This document shows positions 1 through 11,042 of a DNA stretch of 64,000 bases, piece after piece (position 1 is the stretch's first letter; the number at the start of each line of letters is the position of its first letter). The stretch is taken from contig JAWIIG010000038.1 in the NCBI GenBank assembly GCA_033557465.1, positions 496,001 through 560,000 on the forward strand, in the 5' to 3' direction. The position numbers and the translations under genes are program-made. Below the pieces are notes generated by a model. The model did no database searches, had not been told where the DNA came from, and saw only the letters and a list, made by a program, of their open reading frames with translations. The DNA comes from Ichthyophis bannanicus. Lineage: Eukaryota; Chordata; Amphibia; Gymnophiona; Ichthyophiidae.

Positions 1-265
1 TTCATTATAAGGCATATGAGGACAGACTTCAAGATCTTAATATGTATACATTAGAGGAAAGGCGGGTTATTATTATAGAGGCGTTTAAATACCTCCGTGG
101 CATAAATGCACAAGAGAAGAGCCTCTTTGGATTGAAAGCAAGCTCCACTATGAGGGTACATAGGATGAGGGTGAAAGGGAACAGACTCAGGAGTAATATG
201 CGGAAATATTTCTTTATGGAAAGAGTGATAGATGCGTGGAATAGCTCCCAGTGGAGGTAGTAGAG
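1..265 (+). pseudogene. CR1-like LINE ORF2 C-terminal fragment
   Basis: The translation from the window edge (YEDRLQDLNMYTLEERR, then a basic stretch ending MRKYFFMERVIDAWNS) follows the layout of the C-terminus of CR1-type LINE polyproteins, where a 'LEERR..GD.IE..K' block is followed by 'R.NFF..RVV..WNSLP'. It starts outside the window and ends at a stop near 260. Similar low-complexity translation resumes after position 419, so the copy is split by a small SINE-like insert. It is a dead fragment. The family call rests on recognising this C-terminal pattern only. Confidence 0.6.
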
Positions 266-276
266 ACGAGGACAGT

Positions 277-408
277 TGTTGTTGTTAAGTGCTGTTGAGT
301 CGGTGTCGACTCATGGCGACCCTCTGGGTAGTTGTCCTAAATTGTGTTCGGTCTTCAGTCAGGCAGCTCATTGTTGACAGACTGGTACCTGTAGCTGCTG
401 TTATTGTA
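277..408 (+). mobile_element. Short SINE-like insertion with 11-bp target duplication
   Basis: A 132-bp segment begins with a TTG-repeat and GTTAAGTGCTGTTGAGTC, contains CGACTCATGGCGACCC, and ends TGCTGTTATTGTA. The 11-bp sequence ACGAGGACAGT occurs on both sides (266-276 and 409-419), as expected for target-primed insertion. The GTGC...GAGTC...GACTC.TGGCGACCC motif recurs in other SINE copies in this window (about 22650, 24510 and 46000). The host sequence is the CR1-like fragment. No tRNA-like A/B box is visible in this short copy, so it is probably a 5'-truncated SINE. Confidence 0.6.
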
Positions 409-527
409 ACGAGGACAGTATCTGAATTAAAAAAAGTATGGGACCAACACAGAAGATCTCTAAAGGAAAAAGGGGACTATTGTAGTTGATATGGAAGAAC
501 AGACTAGATAGGCTATGTGGTCTTTTT

Positions 528-1045
528 TTGCCATCATGTTTCTTTGGTTCTTTGTTTTGCAAGCTGCTGCATCTTCTTTCCGTCCAGTGGAGGCATAGCT
601 TTGGTACATCCCACTTCTTTGGACTGGTCTAGCAGGATGATATGGAAGGTGACATTTTACTTACCAGGTAATGTCCTTTCCTTGAATCCTGCTAGACTAG
701 TCCATGGCCCCCCCTAGAACGGTGTTTGCTTTGTACTTCTGTGGCAGTACCCTTGGGTCCACAGTTATTTTTATATTTGATTTTGCAGGTCCATTTTCTA
801 CTGACAATCTTCTGTTTATGCTTTCCCGCACATAGTTCTCTACTGTTTGATTTCTCGTTGTTGCCCATGTTGAGGTTGCCCAAGTTGAGGCTTGCCATGT
901 TCTCCCATATGCTTTGTAATGGATACTGAAGAGTTCTCTGTTGGCTGAGGTGAATAGAGGCATGGGAGTGATGTCATTGAAATCTGGGCTTTTCTTTGCT
1001 TCTTTGTCTCCACCAATCTACTGATAGGAGAACACAACCCACTTG
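528..1045 (+). mobile_element. Isolated DIRS family B 3' terminal fragment
   Basis: This stretch matches 12570-13080 over most of its length. Shared landmarks include TCTTTCCG(T/C)CCAGTGGAG, GGTACATCCCACTT, GGACTGGTCTAGCAGGATGA and AATGTCCTTTCCTTGA. At 12.5 kb the same sequence follows the recombinase end of a DIRS copy, so this piece is a stand-alone DIRS terminus. It contains the characteristic internal inverted pair (GGTCTAGCAGGAT against the reverse complement of TCCTGCTAGAC). No coding sequence is present. Confidence 0.6.
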
Positions 1046-1200
1046 TCTGAATTGGTCTTGAACCCAAGAGATCAGGATTCGATTCCCACTGGCACTCCTT
1101 GTGACCTTGGCAAGTCACTCTACCCTCCATTACCTCAGAAGAAAGGGTTACCAGGAGTCAGAATTGACTTGATGGCACTTAAAAAAATAAAATAAATATA
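1046..1200 (+). mobile_element. tRNA-derived SINE, 5'-truncated
   Basis: The segment has a B-box-like GATTCGATTCC, then CACTCCTTGTGACCTTGGCAAG, TACCCTCCATTACCTC and an A-rich tail. The same order of blocks occurs in a fuller copy at 24331-24560, where the A box is also visible. The tail runs into a TA repeat around 1195-1215. Confidence 0.6.
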
Positions 1201-1219
1201 TATATATATAATTTATTTA

Positions 1220-2110
1220 TTTATATGTGTGTGGGTGTGTGGGTGTGTGGTTGTATCTGTGCTGTGCATGTGTTGCATCTGTGATGGAGTAGCTGAGGGT
1301 AGTGGGGCATTTATGGATGATGATGTTTTGGGGGTTGGTGACAGCTGTGGGAAGGTGGTTTGTGAGTAGTTTGCTGGATGGTCGTACAGTTACAGTAGGG
1401 AATTTTTTGGGGTGGGGCATTTTACAGAGTGATGTGACAGTTGTGGGAGGAATAATTTGTGGGGGTGGAGAAATTGTGGGGTGATTAGCTTTTGGGAGTG
1501 GAAGCATTTTGCAGGGCATAGGGCATATGCAGGGGCATTTGGTGAGGTGGTGGGGCAATTGCTGGATGCCATCTTTGGGGGTGGGGCATTTTATGAGCTA
1601 GTGGAGCAGTTTGAGGCATGGTATGGTAGTTGCAAGGGGGATATTTTTTGGGGGGCAATTGTGCAATGTTTGAGGGTGGTGCAGTTGCAGGAGGGGTAAG
1701 GCAGCTGTGAGAGGAGATGTTTAGGGGGCAATAGATTGCAACGTGTTGGGATGGTTATGTGAGGTTGTTTATTGGGGTGGAACAGTTTTTAGTATGGTGG
1801 GCCAGTTTTGGGGCTGGGGCATTTTGTAGGGGGGGGGGGTGGAGCACATATGGGAAACTAGTTTTTGGATAGGGACAGTTAGTACGGCAGACCAGTTCTG
1901 GGGATGTAATTTTTGGAGGTGGGGCAGTTTGCAGTATGGTGAGGCAATTGGAGTATTTTCTTTGTGGTAACAGTATTTGGTGGATTGGTAGAGTAGTTGC
2001 AAGGGAGTTTTTGGGGGGAGTAGGGGAAATGCAAAATGGTGGGACAGTTGTGGGGTCTGGGGGCCATTTTTGGTGGAGTCAGTTTGGGAGTTGGGAGAGT
2101 AGAAAACAAG
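1220..2110. repeat. G/T-rich degenerate tandem array
   Basis: After a short TG repeat (1224-1250), about 850 bp consist of diverged iterations of a G/T-rich block. Recurring words are GGGGCA(G/T)TTT, GTGGGGCATTTT and GGCAGTTGTGGG. The plus strand is almost free of cytosine, a strong strand asymmetry. The long reading frames on both strands are composition artefacts. The unit length is irregular by eye (roughly 55-75 bp). Confidence 0.6.
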
Positions 2111-2774
2111 GGGAGGGAGTTTGAAAAGAGTAGTTCCCTAACTGCTATGTTTCAGTGTATATACTTCTGTGCTACAGAAGCTGATTCTCCTTTCATAGAA
2201 GTTCATTGGGCTAGTTTTTTTGGGAGTGGGCATATTTCTCTTGAACCTCCAGTCTGATTTGGCCCATTTTCAAACTTTGTGTGCTACCACTCTTTCTCAC
2301 ATGTCTGTTATGTTAAATTCTCAGAGAGTTTGCTCCAGGCAGACAGACAGGCATTCTTGATCCCTGCTGGAATGTGATGAAAGGGGACCACCAGTAGAGC
2401 AGAGCTTCATGTGCAGTTCATACCTGAGCTGTTTATTTCAGTCTTCAGTCCCACTATATTTTTTGCATGCATTTAAAATGGACACTGAATTCTACTCTCT
2501 GGAGACCCAGTACTTGCAGGTTACCAGTTTCTTCAGACAGCACCAAAGCCTGTAAAACACCACTGCTGAAATATGTCAAGTTGTTTGTCAGAGCTTTAAT
2601 GCTTGCCTGCTGCATTTCTTAAGCCTGACTTGGTATACAGTGGTGTTGCTTTGTGTCAGGGATTGGTGTTTTCACAACTCAACAAACACCACTGCACAAG
2701 GTTACTTCTGTGCCGTATTCTTGCTTCCTAATCAGCTTACTAACCTGTTATATTTTTTGAAGGTGAGAATAAAT
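2111..2774. other. Unassigned stretch, no gene seen
   Basis: About 660 bp of ordinary AT-rich sequence. I see no long reading frame, no tandem structure and no family motif I recognise. Confidence 0.5.
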
Positions 2775-4020
2775 AGGTAGACAAAGGTGAGCCGGCCGAT
2801 TTACTGTACCTGGATTTTCATAAAGCTTTTGACAGTGTTCCCTCATGAGAGACTCTTGGCCAAATTAAAAAGTCATGGGATCAGGAAATGGTTAAAAGAT
2901 AGAAAGTAGAGGGTAGGGCAAAATGGCCAGTTTTCTCAATAGAGAAAGGTGAATAGTGGAGTACCCCAGGGATCTGTGCTGGGTCCGCTGCTTTTTAACA
3001 TATTCATAAGTGACCTAGAAAGGCGAATAACAAATGAGGAGAACAAAGTTGCAGATGAGACAAAATTATTCAAAGTTGTTAAAACACAAGAGGATTGTGA
3101 AAAATTATGAGAATCTTGATAAATTGGAAGACTGGGCGTCCAAATGGCAGATGAAATTTAATGTGGACAAGTGCAAAAATTATACACTTAAGGAAGAACA
3201 ACCCACACTATAGTTACACGATGCAAGGTACTACCTTAGAAACCACCACCCAAGAAAAATATTTAGGCATCATCATGGATAATACGTTGAAACCTTTTTC
3301 CCAGTGTGCAGTGGTAGCTGAGAAAGCAAAGAGAATGCTACAAATCATAAGGAAAGGAATGGAAAATAAAACCAAGGATATCATAATGCCTCTGTATCAT
3401 TTGATGGTGCGACTGCACCTTGTCTGGTCGCCATTTCTTAAAAAGGAAATAGCAGAATTAGAAAAGCTACAGAGAAGAGTAACGGTAAAGGGAATGGAAG
3501 TATACCCCTATGAGAAGAAGCTTAGAAGGTTAGGGCTCTTCAACTTGCAGAAGAGACGGCTGAGGGGAGATATGATAGAGGTCTATAAATTAATGAATGG
3601 AGTGGAATAAGTAAATGTAGATCGGTTGTTTACGCCATCAAAATGTAGAAAGACTAGAGGACATACAATGAAGTTACAATGTAACCCATTTAAGACTAAT
3701 AAGAGAAAATATTTTTTCACTCACCGCGTAATCAGACTCTGAAATTTGTTACCAGAGGATGTATTAAAAGCTGTTAGTGTAGCTGGGTTTATAAAAGGTT
3801 TGGAAAAGTTCCTAGAGGAAAGGTCCATAAGTCATCATTTTAGAGGACCCATGAAAATCCACTGCTTGCCCTGGAACAAGCATTGTAGAACCAGTGTGCC
3901 TTTTTGGGAACCTGCCAGGTACTTGTGACCCAGATTGGCCACTGTTGGAAGCAGGATACTGGGCTTGATGGACCTTGGTCTGATCCACCATGGCATTTCT
4001 TATGTTTTTATGTTGCAATA
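2775..4020 (+). pseudogene. CR1 LINE, 5'-truncated ORF2 and 3' end
   Basis: Broken frames read [18 protein letters not shown] (reverse transcriptase GVPQGS.LGP region near 2955), then an open stretch at 3161-3610. That stretch contains TTLETTTQEKYLGIIMD, MENKTKDIIMPLYHLMVR and EKKLRRLGLFNLQKRRLRGD. This order (primer grip/YLG, 'KD.IMPLY...R.HL..W.P.LKK', 'E.LRRLGL..L..RR.RGD') is diagnostic of CR1-clade LINEs. The element ends with TGATGGACCTTGGTCTGA and a TTCTTATGTTTTTATGTT tail. Frameshifts and stops make it inactive. No endonuclease portion is present. Confidence 0.85.
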
Positions 4021-4239
4021 CTATTTTCAGTCTATGTGCCTTTATAACATAAGCACTGAGAATGCATGCTTTCTTTTTTAGACATAGCTAATGATTCTGT
4101 TCAATAAACTATGAATCATGCTTTGGCCCGAGAGTGCTATGGTAGGAATTCTGTATTTTCATCCAAGCATAGTGGTACCATTCAGGTGATGCAGTTGCCC
4201 TATTTCGGGCTTATGTAGGGAGGGGCGAGGAGGGAGAGT

Positions 4240-4560
4240 TCTATAAGAGGATGCCTATTTTATAAAGGCAATATAGACACATGCCTAATAAAATAGGCTG
4301 TCCGAGCCACTCACAACAGCGTGCAATCACTCAAGCACAAATATATGCCTACTTTGGAAAAAGTATAAATGAATGCTTGTGTTCTGTATATGTGCCCGCA
4401 TTTTTTATAGACTATGTGCATATATTACAGCTCAAGCTACACTCGTGAGAATGCCTGAGCAAGAGTAGATGCACTCTTTCCATGTACAGTATGTACTTTT
4501 TACATGCATAGGCTTTCATGCAATTTTATAAAAACCCTTTCTTCTTGTAAAATAGACGGT
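4240..4560. repeat. MITE-like dispersed repeat
   Basis: Contains GATGCCTATTTTATAAAGGCAA and related TTTTATAAAA words that recur near 17440-17580 in this window. It is AT-rich and non-coding. Termini were not resolved. Confidence 0.3.
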
Positions 4561-4564
4561 ATTT

Positions 4565-4900
4565 GCAATCAGATAGAAGGGGATTACCGGGGGAGTGGGG
4601 AGAGATGGGAGGGGGGTGGGGGAAGATCAAAAGCTGAGCAGAAAAGGTGAGTCTTTAAGAGGGCTTTAAAGGTTTTGAAGGAGGGTTCCAGGCGGAGGTC
4701 CGGGGGGGGGGGGGGGGAGCGAATTCCAGAGAGGGGGACCGAGGAAGTGGAAATGCAGAGGAGCATGTGGATTCGAGGTGGGCTTGGGAGGGGGAAAGCA
4801 GGATCAGGCGATTTGCATGGATTGAGTGGAGGGAGCGGTGAAGGGTGTGAAGGTGGATCAAATCGGCGAGGTAGAGGGGAGTGCCGGAATAAATGGACCT
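4565..4900 (-). pseudogene. L2-type LINE ORF2 C-terminal fragment
   Basis: On the minus strand the frames read FAPPPPPRTSAWNPPSKPLKPS and then LLKTHLF. This mirrors the typical L2 ending 'WNSLP...R...S...FK..LKTHLF'. A related antisense C-terminus occurs at 48300-48470. A run of 16 G interrupts the copy at about 4700. Confidence 0.5.
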
Positions 4901-5778
4901 CCTTGAGGGTGACTGTCTCAGTTGAGCACTATGTGGGAGGCTCCACTAGACCTACGGTCTTTTTGGTAGCCATAAGAGGAGGGAAAATTGGTTCAGCTTG
5001 TTGAGCAGACAGAAATTGGAAGGATTTGGAAGGATCTGGAAGAGTACAGTAGCCTCGCACAACCTTGATGCCCTCTCCCTCCTCCTCTGTCCCCCCTGCT
5101 CTCTCCCAAAGATTGCAGAAGGATCTGCCTTCTAGCCACCTTAAATGCAGTGCTGCAAGCCAGTGAAACACTTTCAGAGGAGTAGAGCTGAGCTCGGCAC
5201 GGATTCTCTGCCTGGGGCTTTCAAGGGGTGAATACCAATGCTTGATCACATCATTATCCTTGTTTGGGGCTCCCAAGTCTGTCTGCCTGGGACACAATTT
5301 GGGGTAGACCCATGGTGACCGTTGGCACAGTGTGGGGGTTTCCCACCATTTCTGCCCATGTTAGTAGTGTTTTTACCTATTGTGCACCTGGTTGTCATGC
5401 AGTCCTAGCGCACATTCTACCCAAGTGGCTCCAATGCACGTTCCTACTCTAGCGCCTGTAATGTGCATTACAGTAAAAGTGCAGTTAACACACACCTTTC
5501 GGGCCACTGCAGCCTTAGCACGTGCTCTTGTGGTACTTGCCTTAGCTCTCTGTCTTCTTCCAGGAAACGTTGTTTGGCCTGTGGCAAGCAAGGTGCCTCA
5601 TCTCTGGATTCTGGATTCTGCTCTTCTTGCATGGCAGCTTCTTGGTCGTACCTGGAGGGCCTGCTCTCCCTCTCTCAGCCAGGGGATGTAGATGTAGTTA
5701 GCCCGGACTTGCCTGCCTCATCCTCTAGGGGGTGTGCATTGGCTATGCCCCCTGGCATTGCGGGGTAATTTCTGACAG

Positions 5779-6522
5779 GTGAGCTTCCGGACTCTGGATT
5801 GTCCTCCTCGGAATTCTTTTCTTTTTTGCAGCAGGCCTGTTCCTTCTGGAGTGGAAGTTCAGACCCTGTGGATTCGGAGTGCCCCCAGGCACAGTCTCAT
5901 GAGGGGCAGACAGAGAGTGGAAGCTCTGTTTGATTGTCTTTGGCTAAATGTCCACGGAGAGGAGCGCCCCCTGGAGATGAAGAACAGCTGGGAGCTGTCT
6001 GAGATTTTGACTGTGACTTGGATTCAGATGGCTCGGTATTGGGCTCTGATGTGGATGAAGAAGTACTCTTGCCTTCAGAGGATTGTGAAGAAGGCCTGTG
6101 TGATCTGCCTATTCCGGAGGAAGGAGCTGACGGCATTGATTGCCAGGGTCTCATCCACCTTGAACTTGACGGATGCTTACGGTACAGAGCAGGAGCTGAA
6201 GGTGCACCCGCTCCTTCAAGGAGTATGGAAATCCACTGCCATCTTCCTGTTCCCAGATGCGATCAAGGATATGATCCAGGCAGAATGGGATTCTCCTGAC
6301 TCCCCACCTAAGGGATTAAAGGTGTGTAAGAAAATCTACACTCTCCCGGAAAAAGAGTATGTTGGGTGTTTTGATATTCCCAAGGTGGATGCACAAGTCA
6401 TAGTGGTTACCAGACATATCACCATTCCTGTGGAAAGTGGATCAGCCTTAAAGGATTTTCTGGACAGTAAGGTGGATTCATTGTTGAAGAACCAGTTCAC
6501 CGTGGCAACTACTCTTCTTTAG
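5779..6522 (+). pseudogene. DIRS Gag-like ORF (LAP2alpha-type domain)
   Basis: The open frame of 247 residues is shifted in its first half; from about residue 150 it reads the DIRS Gag domain: W(D)SPDSPPKG, IYTLPEKEYVGCFDIPKVDA, HITIPVESGSALKDFLDSK.DSLLK. The pattern 'LY.L.....F..PKVDA.V..VT...T.PVEGG..LKD..DRK' is typical of vertebrate DIRS Gag and is homologous to the C-terminal domain of the nuclear protein LAP2alpha, which is itself derived from a DIRS Gag. Its likely role was RNA or particle assembly. The second DIRS-B copy has the same block at 54505-54690. The first half runs out of frame relative to overlapping frames at 6018-6299, so the ORF is damaged. Confidence 0.7.
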
Positions 6523-7089
6523 CTGGCAGTATGTGCCAGCCTGACATCTCTAGCCCTGCTCCAGTGGATTCATTCTCTTCTGCCGGATGATACTACCTTC
6601 TTTTGGAGTCTGCTACAGTGTTCCTTTATGATGGCATGTATAACTTGTACATTTGGCGGTCAGCGACAGTGCCCTAATGACTATGTCACAGCATTGGAGT
6701 TTTGCTCTGGCACTGAGCAGCGAACACATCTTCCAAAGCCCGGTTGACCCAACTGGCTTTTAAAGGGAAGCTTCTTTTTGAAGCTGATTTGGAGAAGCTG
6801 GTAAAGGACCTGGGTGAGACAAAATCTTACTGCCTTTCTGAAGATAGGCCCAGCCTTTGCCCATCCATTGAGGGCGTGCTGGCCGAATCCCCGGGGTTCT
6901 CGAGACACTTGTTGTTACCAACATGGAAAACGTTTCTTCCCCTCTTCTTCTGGGTTTCAGGCCTGTCCTCAAGCCTTTTGTGGTGCACGTGGGCCCAGAG
7001 ATTCAGTCCCCTCCAGAGGGGGACTCTCCTGGGATGTGCAGTGAAGGTTTGGAGGTGCTAGACACCATTCAGTTCGGCTGTGTCCTGGA

Positions 7090-8265
7090 ATGAAAAGAGC
7101 TGATTCCGGATACCTTTGTCATTTCCTCTTGTGGGTCTGCAAGGAAAAGAGCTGCTGTGTGGCCCACCTTGGTCAAGTTGCTGTGCCTAAAGGCAGTGGT
7201 TTCGTTCCCCCGGATGAGCGGGGCAAGGGCAGATACTCCTTCTATTTCATGCTGCCAAAAAAGGACGATTCCTTTTGGCGCATTCTGGACTTGAAGGGTA
7301 TCAACAAGCACTTGCTCGTCCTGTGCTTCCGGATGGAAACCTTGCTCTCTATGATTCAGGCAGTGCACTGAGGGGCGTTCTTGGCTTCTCTGGATCTGGC
7401 CGAGGTGTATTTTCATGTCCCGGTTCAAGTGGATCAGCAGACATATCTGCATTTTTCCATGCTTGGATCTCACTATCAGTTTGCTGCCCTCCCTTTCAGG
7501 CTATCCACAGCCCCAAGGACGTTCTCCAAGGTAATGGTGGTGGCAGCTGCGGTGCCGAGGGGTCTGTGTCCATCCATATCTGGATGACTAGCTCATCCAA
7601 GCCTGTTTCCTTTCAGAAACATCTCTGGGGGCGTCCCAAGTGGTTTCCTTTTTGGAAAGCCCCAGCTGGGTGATCAATTGGGAAAAGCACCAGCTATTGC
7701 CCTCCCAGTCCTTGGAGTTCCTGGGAGCACTTTTCAACACTCGAGTGGGCAGAGTTTTCCTACCAGAGGAGAAAATCAAGAGACTGTTGAACTGCCTGCC
7801 GCTGTTCAGGGCACTGCAGGCTTCCAGAGTCTGGGATTATCTTCAGCACCTTGGACTGATGGCAGCGACCATGGAGATGGTGCCATGGGTGCATGCTCAC
7901 ATACGACTGCTTCTGCGATTTTTGCTGACTCTGTGTTCCCCGAGTTCTCAGGGGTTCGAGCACAGGCTCCCACTCCTGTTGGTGTTGAGGACCAGCCTGC
8001 ATTGGTTGCAGCAACCCTGTCATCTGAGGTAGGGCATGCCACTGGATGACTTCTCCTGGATCATTCTGACAACGGATGCTAGTCTCGGGTTGGGGAACCT
8101 ATTGCCAAGACAGTATGGCCCAGGGCTGTTGGAACCGCTGGAAAGCAGTGTGGTCCATCAACCACCTTGAAGCAAGGGCCATCAGCTTGGCTCTTCTGTG
8201 TTTCTGGCCCCTGGTTGAGGACTGGGCAGTTTGAGTGTTTTCAAGCAGTGCCACAAAAGTGGCTT
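7090..8265 (+). pseudogene. DIRS reverse transcriptase / RNase H, broken
   Basis: Successive frames give YSFYFMLPKKDDSFWRILDL (finger region), SLDLAEVYFHVPV with LHFSMLGSHYQFAALPF (palm), then at about 7571-7600 VHPYLDD followed directly by a TAG stop where DIRS proteins usually have Trp (YLDDW). The polymerase YLDD is therefore present but terminated. Further on come SWVINWEKHQLLPSQSLEFLGALF (thumb) and a TTDASLG-like RNase H start near 8065. At least three frame changes occur. The L2 insertion at about 8270 splits the RNase H core, after a KVAF-like motif. Confidence 0.75.
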
Positions 8266-8267
8266 TT

Positions 8268-9605
8268 GTCAGTTTTATTTATATATTTAAAAGGATTTGT
8301 ATACCGCTTTATCCTGAAATCAAAGTGGTTATCACATCAAACAAATCATTGGTATGTGGATATGTACATGTAGTGGTAAATCAATAGTATGAGTATGGGG
8401 ATGTAGCTGATTTGGTGTGAGCCATAAATACAGTGTGGGCTATATACAATGTAAGCTATGTACATTGTTACATATTTTGCATACAAAAGTGGGTTAGGTA
8501 CATGGAGTATAAATTAATTACATGGGTTATGCACATAAGTATAAGGAATATACACATAAGCAGGGAGGTCGGGTGATGTCATTATATTGTTCATGTGATG
8601 TCATTATAGTGTTTATTGAATAGCGTTGTTTTAAGAAGCTTTTTGAAGTCTTTAATGTCTGTTGTTGCTCTCAGGTTGTCAGGGAGTGAGTTCCATAGCG
8701 TTGGTGCTGCGAGTGAGAGTGCTCTTCTTGAAGTTTCCTGTCTTGTTTTTTTTAAAGATTTTGGGTATGATGATGTGGTCCGAGGTGCCTTTTCTCCTGG
8801 GTCTGGTGCTTGGGTCGGGTCTGATGAGGTGTTTTAGGCTGTCTGCTGATAGGTTATGTTTGATTTTGAAGGTGTTTAGTAGCAATTTATATTGAATGCG
8901 GGAGTCGATGGGGAGCCAGTGGAGTTGGTTGAGAATTGGGGTGATGTGGTTGTGTTTTGATGATCCGGTTATTATTCTTGCTGCTGTGTTTTGTGCCATT
9001 TGGAGTGGTCAAGTAGTCTGTTTTGGGAGTCCAAGGTAGATGGGGTTGCAGTAGTCTAAGATGGGGGTTATGAGTGCTTGACAGACGGTGTGGAAATGAT
9101 TATGTGAGAGGATTGGTTTTAGGCATCTTTTGGTTCTCATTTTGAAGTATGCGTTCCTTGTGGTTTTGTCGATGTGAGATTGAAGATTTAGTTCTTTGTC
9201 GAGAGTTATACCTAGGTATTTTATTTCACGTTTTATTTGTATTGAGATGTCGTTCAGTTTGAGTTCTTTGGGAGGGTTTAAGTTTGCGTTTTTGGTGATG
9301 ATTAGCGCTTCTGTCTTGTTATAGTTTATTGTTAAGTTGTTTTCCATGAGCCAGCTTGTCATCTGTTGCAGGCAGTTGGATATTCTAGTGTAGTCTGGTT
9401 GTCGAGGTTGATAGGGGTGTATATCATAATGTCATCTGCATATATGGTGTATTGGATTTTGTTATTTTTGATGATCGAGCATATTGGTTGTATGTAGAGG
9501 TTGAATAATAATGCTGATAGGGCGGAGCCTTGTGGAACACCCTGGGTGACTTTTAGTGGTTGGGACGTTGTTGAGCCACATTTGACTTGGAGTTGTCTGT
9601 TGGCA
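8268..9605 (-). mobile_element. L2-type LINE inserted in DIRS, antisense
   Basis: On the minus strand the frames give the LINE reverse-transcriptase C-terminal half: MTSWLMENNLTINYNKTEAL, IKYLGITLDKELNLQSHI, ITPILDYCNPIYLGLP, AQNTAARIITGSSK, then HWLPIDSRIQYKLLLNTFK. These are the standard L2/Jockey-superfamily motifs after the YADD core; the palm (QGSALS / ADD) is visible in broken form at 9440-9540. The 3' end, at 8270-8330 on the plus strand, carries GTATACCGCTTTATCC followed by an A/T-rich tail. It sits exactly inside the DIRS RNase H coding region, so it jumped in after the DIRS element was established. Confidence 0.8.
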
Positions 9606-11042
9606 AGGCAGCACGAGGAGTGACTGGGTAACTCTGGAGATGGCTGTCCTATATGCCTGGGCGGAGAAGAACCTCCTAGCCTTGTCTGCTCAGCACATTG
9701 CAGGGGGGGACAACGTGGAAGCAGACTATTTCAGCTGGCATTCTGGATCCTGGAGAGTGAGAATTGAGTCATGAGGCAGTTCAGTTGATTCTGCTTTGCT
9801 GGGGTCACCCTGAAATGGATCTGATGGCAACCCATTCCAGTGCCAAGGTTTGCCACCTCTTTAGTCACTGCATGGAGACAGGGTCCGAGGACTTTCTGTG
9901 GTCCCTGGTGGGGTGTGTGATTCAGTGTATAGAACACCATCCAAGCAGGATTGTTCTGGTGACACCGGATTGGCTGAGGAGAGCATGGCTTGGAGGCCTG
10001 ATGCGGATCCTGCAGGCGCCTCCTCTTTGGTTGCCTTCATCTTGGGGCCTGTTTCGGCAGGGACCTATTGCTCTGTTGGGCTTCTCGTTTATGGCTTGGC
10101 TCTTGAAAGGAGATGGCTAGTGCATAAGGGCTACTTTCCGTTGGTGGTCTCCACTCTATTTGGAACCTAGAGGAGGTCTACCAACTTTGCATACCTGCGG
10201 GTCTGCTGCTTCTTTGAGCAATGGAGTGGCATTTGGCATTTGGCTCCTGTGGTGGCCAAGGTGCCCTCTGTTGGCTTTTCTACAGGATGGCCTGGAGAAG
10301 GGCCTTTACCTTAGCTACCTGAAAGTTCAGGTGGCAGCTTTGGTCTTTTTCTGAGGCCCTCTAGTCTTGCACCTGGATATCTCAGGCTTTCTCCAGAGGG
10401 TTCGGCATCTGCATCCTCCACTCTGGTTTGTGGTCCCTTCCTGGAATCCATGTCTGGTGCTCAGGGCCCTGATGTCGATGCCCTTTAAGCTGTTGAAACA
10501 TGCTACTTTGAAGGATTTGATGCTTGACAGTCTTCTTGGTCACAATTTGTTCCACAAGGTGGATTTCGGGAGCTGCAGGCTCTCTCTTGTCAAGATTCTC
10601 ATCTGTCTGTGTCAAAGGAGACCATTTCTACTTGTCCTGTGCCTTCCTTCTCGCCTAAGGTGATTTTTCCCTTGCATGTAAATCAGGTGGTCTTCCTGTC
10701 CTCCTCCTCTAAGGAGCAGTGTCGGGGAAAGGATAGGGATCTTCGCTTTGTTGATGTCTGGAGGGTGCTTCTCCAGTACCAGGAGGTCACAAATTCCTTT
10801 CATAAGTCCGACCATCTTTATGTGCTGTTTGCTAGTTTGCACAAAGGTGACGTGGTGGCTAAGATGACTTGGGGGCACTGGATTAAGGAAGCCATTGCCT
10901 CGGTGTGTCTGTTGCAGAACTGGCTGGTTTCGGAGGGTCTGTGCACCCATTCTACCTGAACACAAGTGTCCACATGGGCAGAACGGAGCTCGGTAGCCCC
11001 TGCAGACATTTGTCGAGTGGCAACATTGGCATAGTTTTTCGC
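9606..11042 (+). pseudogene. DIRS RNase H end and tyrosine recombinase N-part
   Basis: Downstream of the L2, DIRS coding resumes with QGSTRS-like sequence, EMAVLYAWAEKNLLALSAQHIAGGDN.EADY (RNase H / 'HI.G..N..AD..SR' motif) and then MDLMATHSSAKV with TPDWL..W. From 10400 to 11035 come fragments of the recombinase: LRFVDVWRVLLQYQEVTNSFHKSD, WGHWIKEAI and THSTHK. The last corresponds to the H-x-x-R region (RAHSTR in family members). The frame is broken in several places. The recombinase is cut by the next L2 insertion at about 11043. Confidence 0.7.

Noticed and set aside
1217..1558. Antisense Pro/His/Thr-rich ORFs in the G/T-rich array
   Set aside because: Artefact of the degenerate repeat composition.
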